64,000 nucleotides of DNA from Ornithinimicrobium sp. INDO-MA30-4 (GTDB taxonomy: Bacteria; Actinomycetota; Actinomycetes; Actinomycetales; Dermatophilaceae), in assembly GCF_021535045.1 (NCBI RefSeq), contig NZ_CP091056.1:1922001-1986000 (forward strand), written 5' to 3'. The notes under the pieces were generated by a model. The model searched no databases. It saw nothing but the letters and a program-made list of their open reading frames with translations, and was not told the origin of the DNA. This document shows positions 62,547-64,000 of this stretch, piece after piece (within the stretch, counting starts at the first letter, position 1; each line of letters begins with the position of its first letter). A program made the translations under genes and the position numbers.

Positions 62547-63202
62547 CTAAGTGAGGCGCCGGTTCCGATAGGCCCACATCGCCAATTCCACGCGATTGCG
62601 CAGGCCAAGCTTGGTCAGCAGGCCAGCCACGTGAAACTTCACGGTGCTGAGGCTGATGAAGAGGTCACCAGCGATCTCGGCGTTGGTGCGCCCGCGCGCC
62701 ACCTCGATTAACACCGCTTCTTCGCGTTCGGTCAACGGGTCAAGCGGTGGCGTTTCGTTGCTGGGCGCGGGCTGCTGCGTGGCCAAGCGCCGCAGCAACC
62801 TGGCAGTGACCGCCGCGTCGATGAGGGCGTCGCCGCGCACGGCCGCCTCCATGGCTTCCACGATTTGGGTGGCCGGTGCCCCTTCAGCAAGAAGCCGCGA
62901 GCGCCGGCTTGTAGGGCACCGTAGATGTAATCGTCCGTGTCGAAAGTCGTGATGACGATGACGGCTAACGGGTCATCCACCCCAGGTCCGGCTAGTCGGC
63001 GGGTGGCTTCGATCCCATCGAGCACCGGCATCCGAATGTCGAAGAGACAGACATCGGGGCGCAACTGTCGCGCCAGTCGCACCGCCTCGGCGCCGTCACG
63101 GGCTTCGCCCACGACCTCAATGCCCGACTGTGCGCCCAAGATCATCGCCATGCCCTTGCGCACAATCTCTTGATCGTCGGCAATAAGCGCCCGGATTGTC
63201 AT
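62547..63202 (-). CDS. NarL-type LuxR-family response regulator (apparent frameshift)
   Basis: About 218 residues. The receiver has RALIADDQEIVRKGMAMILG, the phospho-Asp in DVCLFDIRMPVLDG, and IVITTFDTDDYIYGALQAGA. The LuxR HTH is LTEREEAVLIEVARGRTNAE and LFISLSTVKFHVAGLLTKLG. The frame changes near 62875 after GFLLKG. The ATG at 63202 overlaps the stop of the kinase by 4 nt, so both are made together. The target genes are not evident within the window. Confidence 0.9.
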
Positions 63203-64000
63203 CGCTGACCACCTGCCAAGGGGAAGGAGGCGCGGACTTCCCAGCCATGCGGCTTGCACACTCCAGCACTGAATTGCCCACCCAAGAGTTCAGCCCTTTC
63301 CCGCATACCGATGAGGCCGTAGCCGGTGCCAAATCGATCTGGCATCTGGCCATTATCGCCGACCACGAGCTCAACCCTCGATGCGTCTGAGGTCACGACC
63401 ACGCTCACCTCGCTGGTCCCTTGGGCGTGCCGCAACGCGTTCGTGACCGCCTCCTGGGCAATGCGAAAGAGGGCGCCTTGCACTTCAACCGAGGCGGACT
63501 GAACGTCTCCGATGATCTGCACGTCAATGTTCACGCGCTCGGTGCTCCGCTGCGCCAAGGCCCGAATGGCGGCTACGTCGCGACCGGGGGTGAGCCCTGC
63601 CGCCTGGGTTTGGTCCCGGAGCGCGCCCACGATGGAGCGCATTTCGGCGAGCGCTTGGGCGGCTTCAGTTTCGATGGACTGCAGGGCCGAACGCGCCGGG
63701 GCTTGCGGTGGGGCGTCAATCACGGCCAGCCCGGCCTGGGCCTGAATAGCAATGGCCGAGACGTGGTGCGCCAACGAGTCGTGCAGTTCTCGGGCCAACT
63801 CTTGGCGCTCCTGCAGCTTGATGTGGTCAATCATCTGGCTGCGGGAGGCAGCCCGATATCGAACGACCTGGCCGAGCGCCGAGAAGAACACCAACACGGC
63901 AGCGCCGGAGGCCGCCTCCGTGCCGGTTTGCGAGCCAGTCAGCGTCGCCATCGCCACCGCAGCAACCATGAAGGGCAGCCCCGCAATCGCGTGACGCACG
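63199..64000 (-). CDS. DesK/NarX-like sensor histidine kinase, N-terminus outside window
   Basis: At least 266 residues are visible and the frame is open at the window edge. A membrane helix or two (LPFMVAAVAMATLTG, AAVLVFFSALGQVV) precede the HisKA_3 domain with the phospho-accepting His in ELARELHDSLAHHVSAIAIQ. The ATPase domain has FRIAQEAVTNALRHAQG (N box), LVVGDNGQM and GTGYGLIGMRERAELLGG. It would sense an unknown signal and phosphorylate the regulator encoded next. The visible part has no frameshift. Confidence 0.9.
   Translation of the reverse strand, partial: VRHAIAGLPFMVAAVAMATLTGSQTGTEAASGAAVLVFFSALGQVVRYRAASRSQMIDHIKLQERQELARELHDSLAHHVSAIAIQAQAGLAVIDAPPQAPARSALQSIETEAAQALAEMRSIVGALRDQTQAAGLTPGRDVAAIRALAQRSTERVNIDVQIIGDVQSASVEVQGALFRIAQEAVTNALRHAQGTSEVSVVVTSDASRVELVVGDNGQMPDRFGTGYGLIGMRERAELLGGQFSAGVCKPHGWEVRASFPLAGGQR

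Noticed and set aside
62357..62554. Separate small gene after the RelA/SpoT-domain gene
   Set aside because: The reading LAEALYRQEDRLPYFDSA looks protein-like but has no ribosome site and overlaps the end of the larger gene. It may be the true C-terminus if a base is missing near 62350; left as a note there.

Overview
The window looks like the chromosome of a high-G+C Gram-positive bacterium (Actinomycetota). The evidence is actinobacterial family types: a DUF222/13E12-type HNH nuclease, a DUF6318-like lipoprotein, an ARB_07466-like cell-wall protein, an RmlC-RmlD fusion, and a LigB-type ATP-dependent DNA ligase. Many genes start with GTG or TTG, and neighbouring genes often overlap by 1-10 nt. 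I cannot name the genus. About 36 genes carry one or more apparent frameshifts. Where I could reconstruct the break, it was a missing base in a homopolymer or a missing AC unit, so I treat these genes as intact genes with consensus errors and annotate them as joined reading frames.

Layout. 1-9.5 kb: housekeeping and envelope genes (gnd, HNH nuclease, lipoproteins, rhodanese, Fpg/Nei glycosylase, App1-like phosphatase, peptidoglycan-binding protein). 9.5-17.2 kb: rmlA/B/CD for dTDP-L-rhamnose, a low-molecular-weight tyrosine phosphatase, a PqqD-like protein with a nucleotidyltransferase, and a Wzz/BY-kinase with a small secreted Asp-box protein. 17.2-20.2 kb: a minus-strand operon of gmd, a gmd-like reductase and a GT4. 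20.3-30.6 kb: a tightly overlapping nine-gene minus-strand operon for a nonulosonic (sialic-type) acid glycan. It contains neuA, a CBS-NeuB-SAF-TIM-barrel fusion, an O-antigen ligase/polymerase, an epimerase and five glycosyltransferases. 30.8-34.3 kb: an ABC-2 exporter with its own DesK/DesR-like two-component system. 34.3-41.6 kb: a lower-G+C glycan segment with a PglK/MsbA-like ABC flippase, GT2 and GT4 enzymes, and a GT2 gene split by an IS481-family element.

41.7-50.1 kb holds single genes: an acyl-CoA ligase, an FMN reductase, two GT2 enzymes, a LigB-like ligase, a DCC-family protein, an MscS channel and an M20 amidohydrolase. 50.1-60.8 kb is a galactoside-use module. A lipoprotein-permease-permease-alpha-galactosidase operon (minus) faces a GH42 beta-galactosidase-deoR-galT-galK operon (plus). 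It would import alpha- or beta-galactosides, cut them, and feed galactose into the Leloir pathway. 60.9-62.4 kb is an A+T-richer orphan RelA/SpoT-domain gene behind a perfect palindrome. 62.5-64 kb is a NarL/DesR-type regulator and its kinase, which runs off the window.

Together, the 9.6-41.6 kb region can make dTDP-rhamnose, a GDP-deoxyhexose and a CMP-nonulosonate, assemble them with about a dozen glycosyltransferases, and export and polymerise the product. No rRNA, tRNA or CRISPR was seen. No stretch longer than 300 bases lacks a gene; the longest gaps are 3291-3515, 60823-60981, 47664-47811 and 9531-9672.
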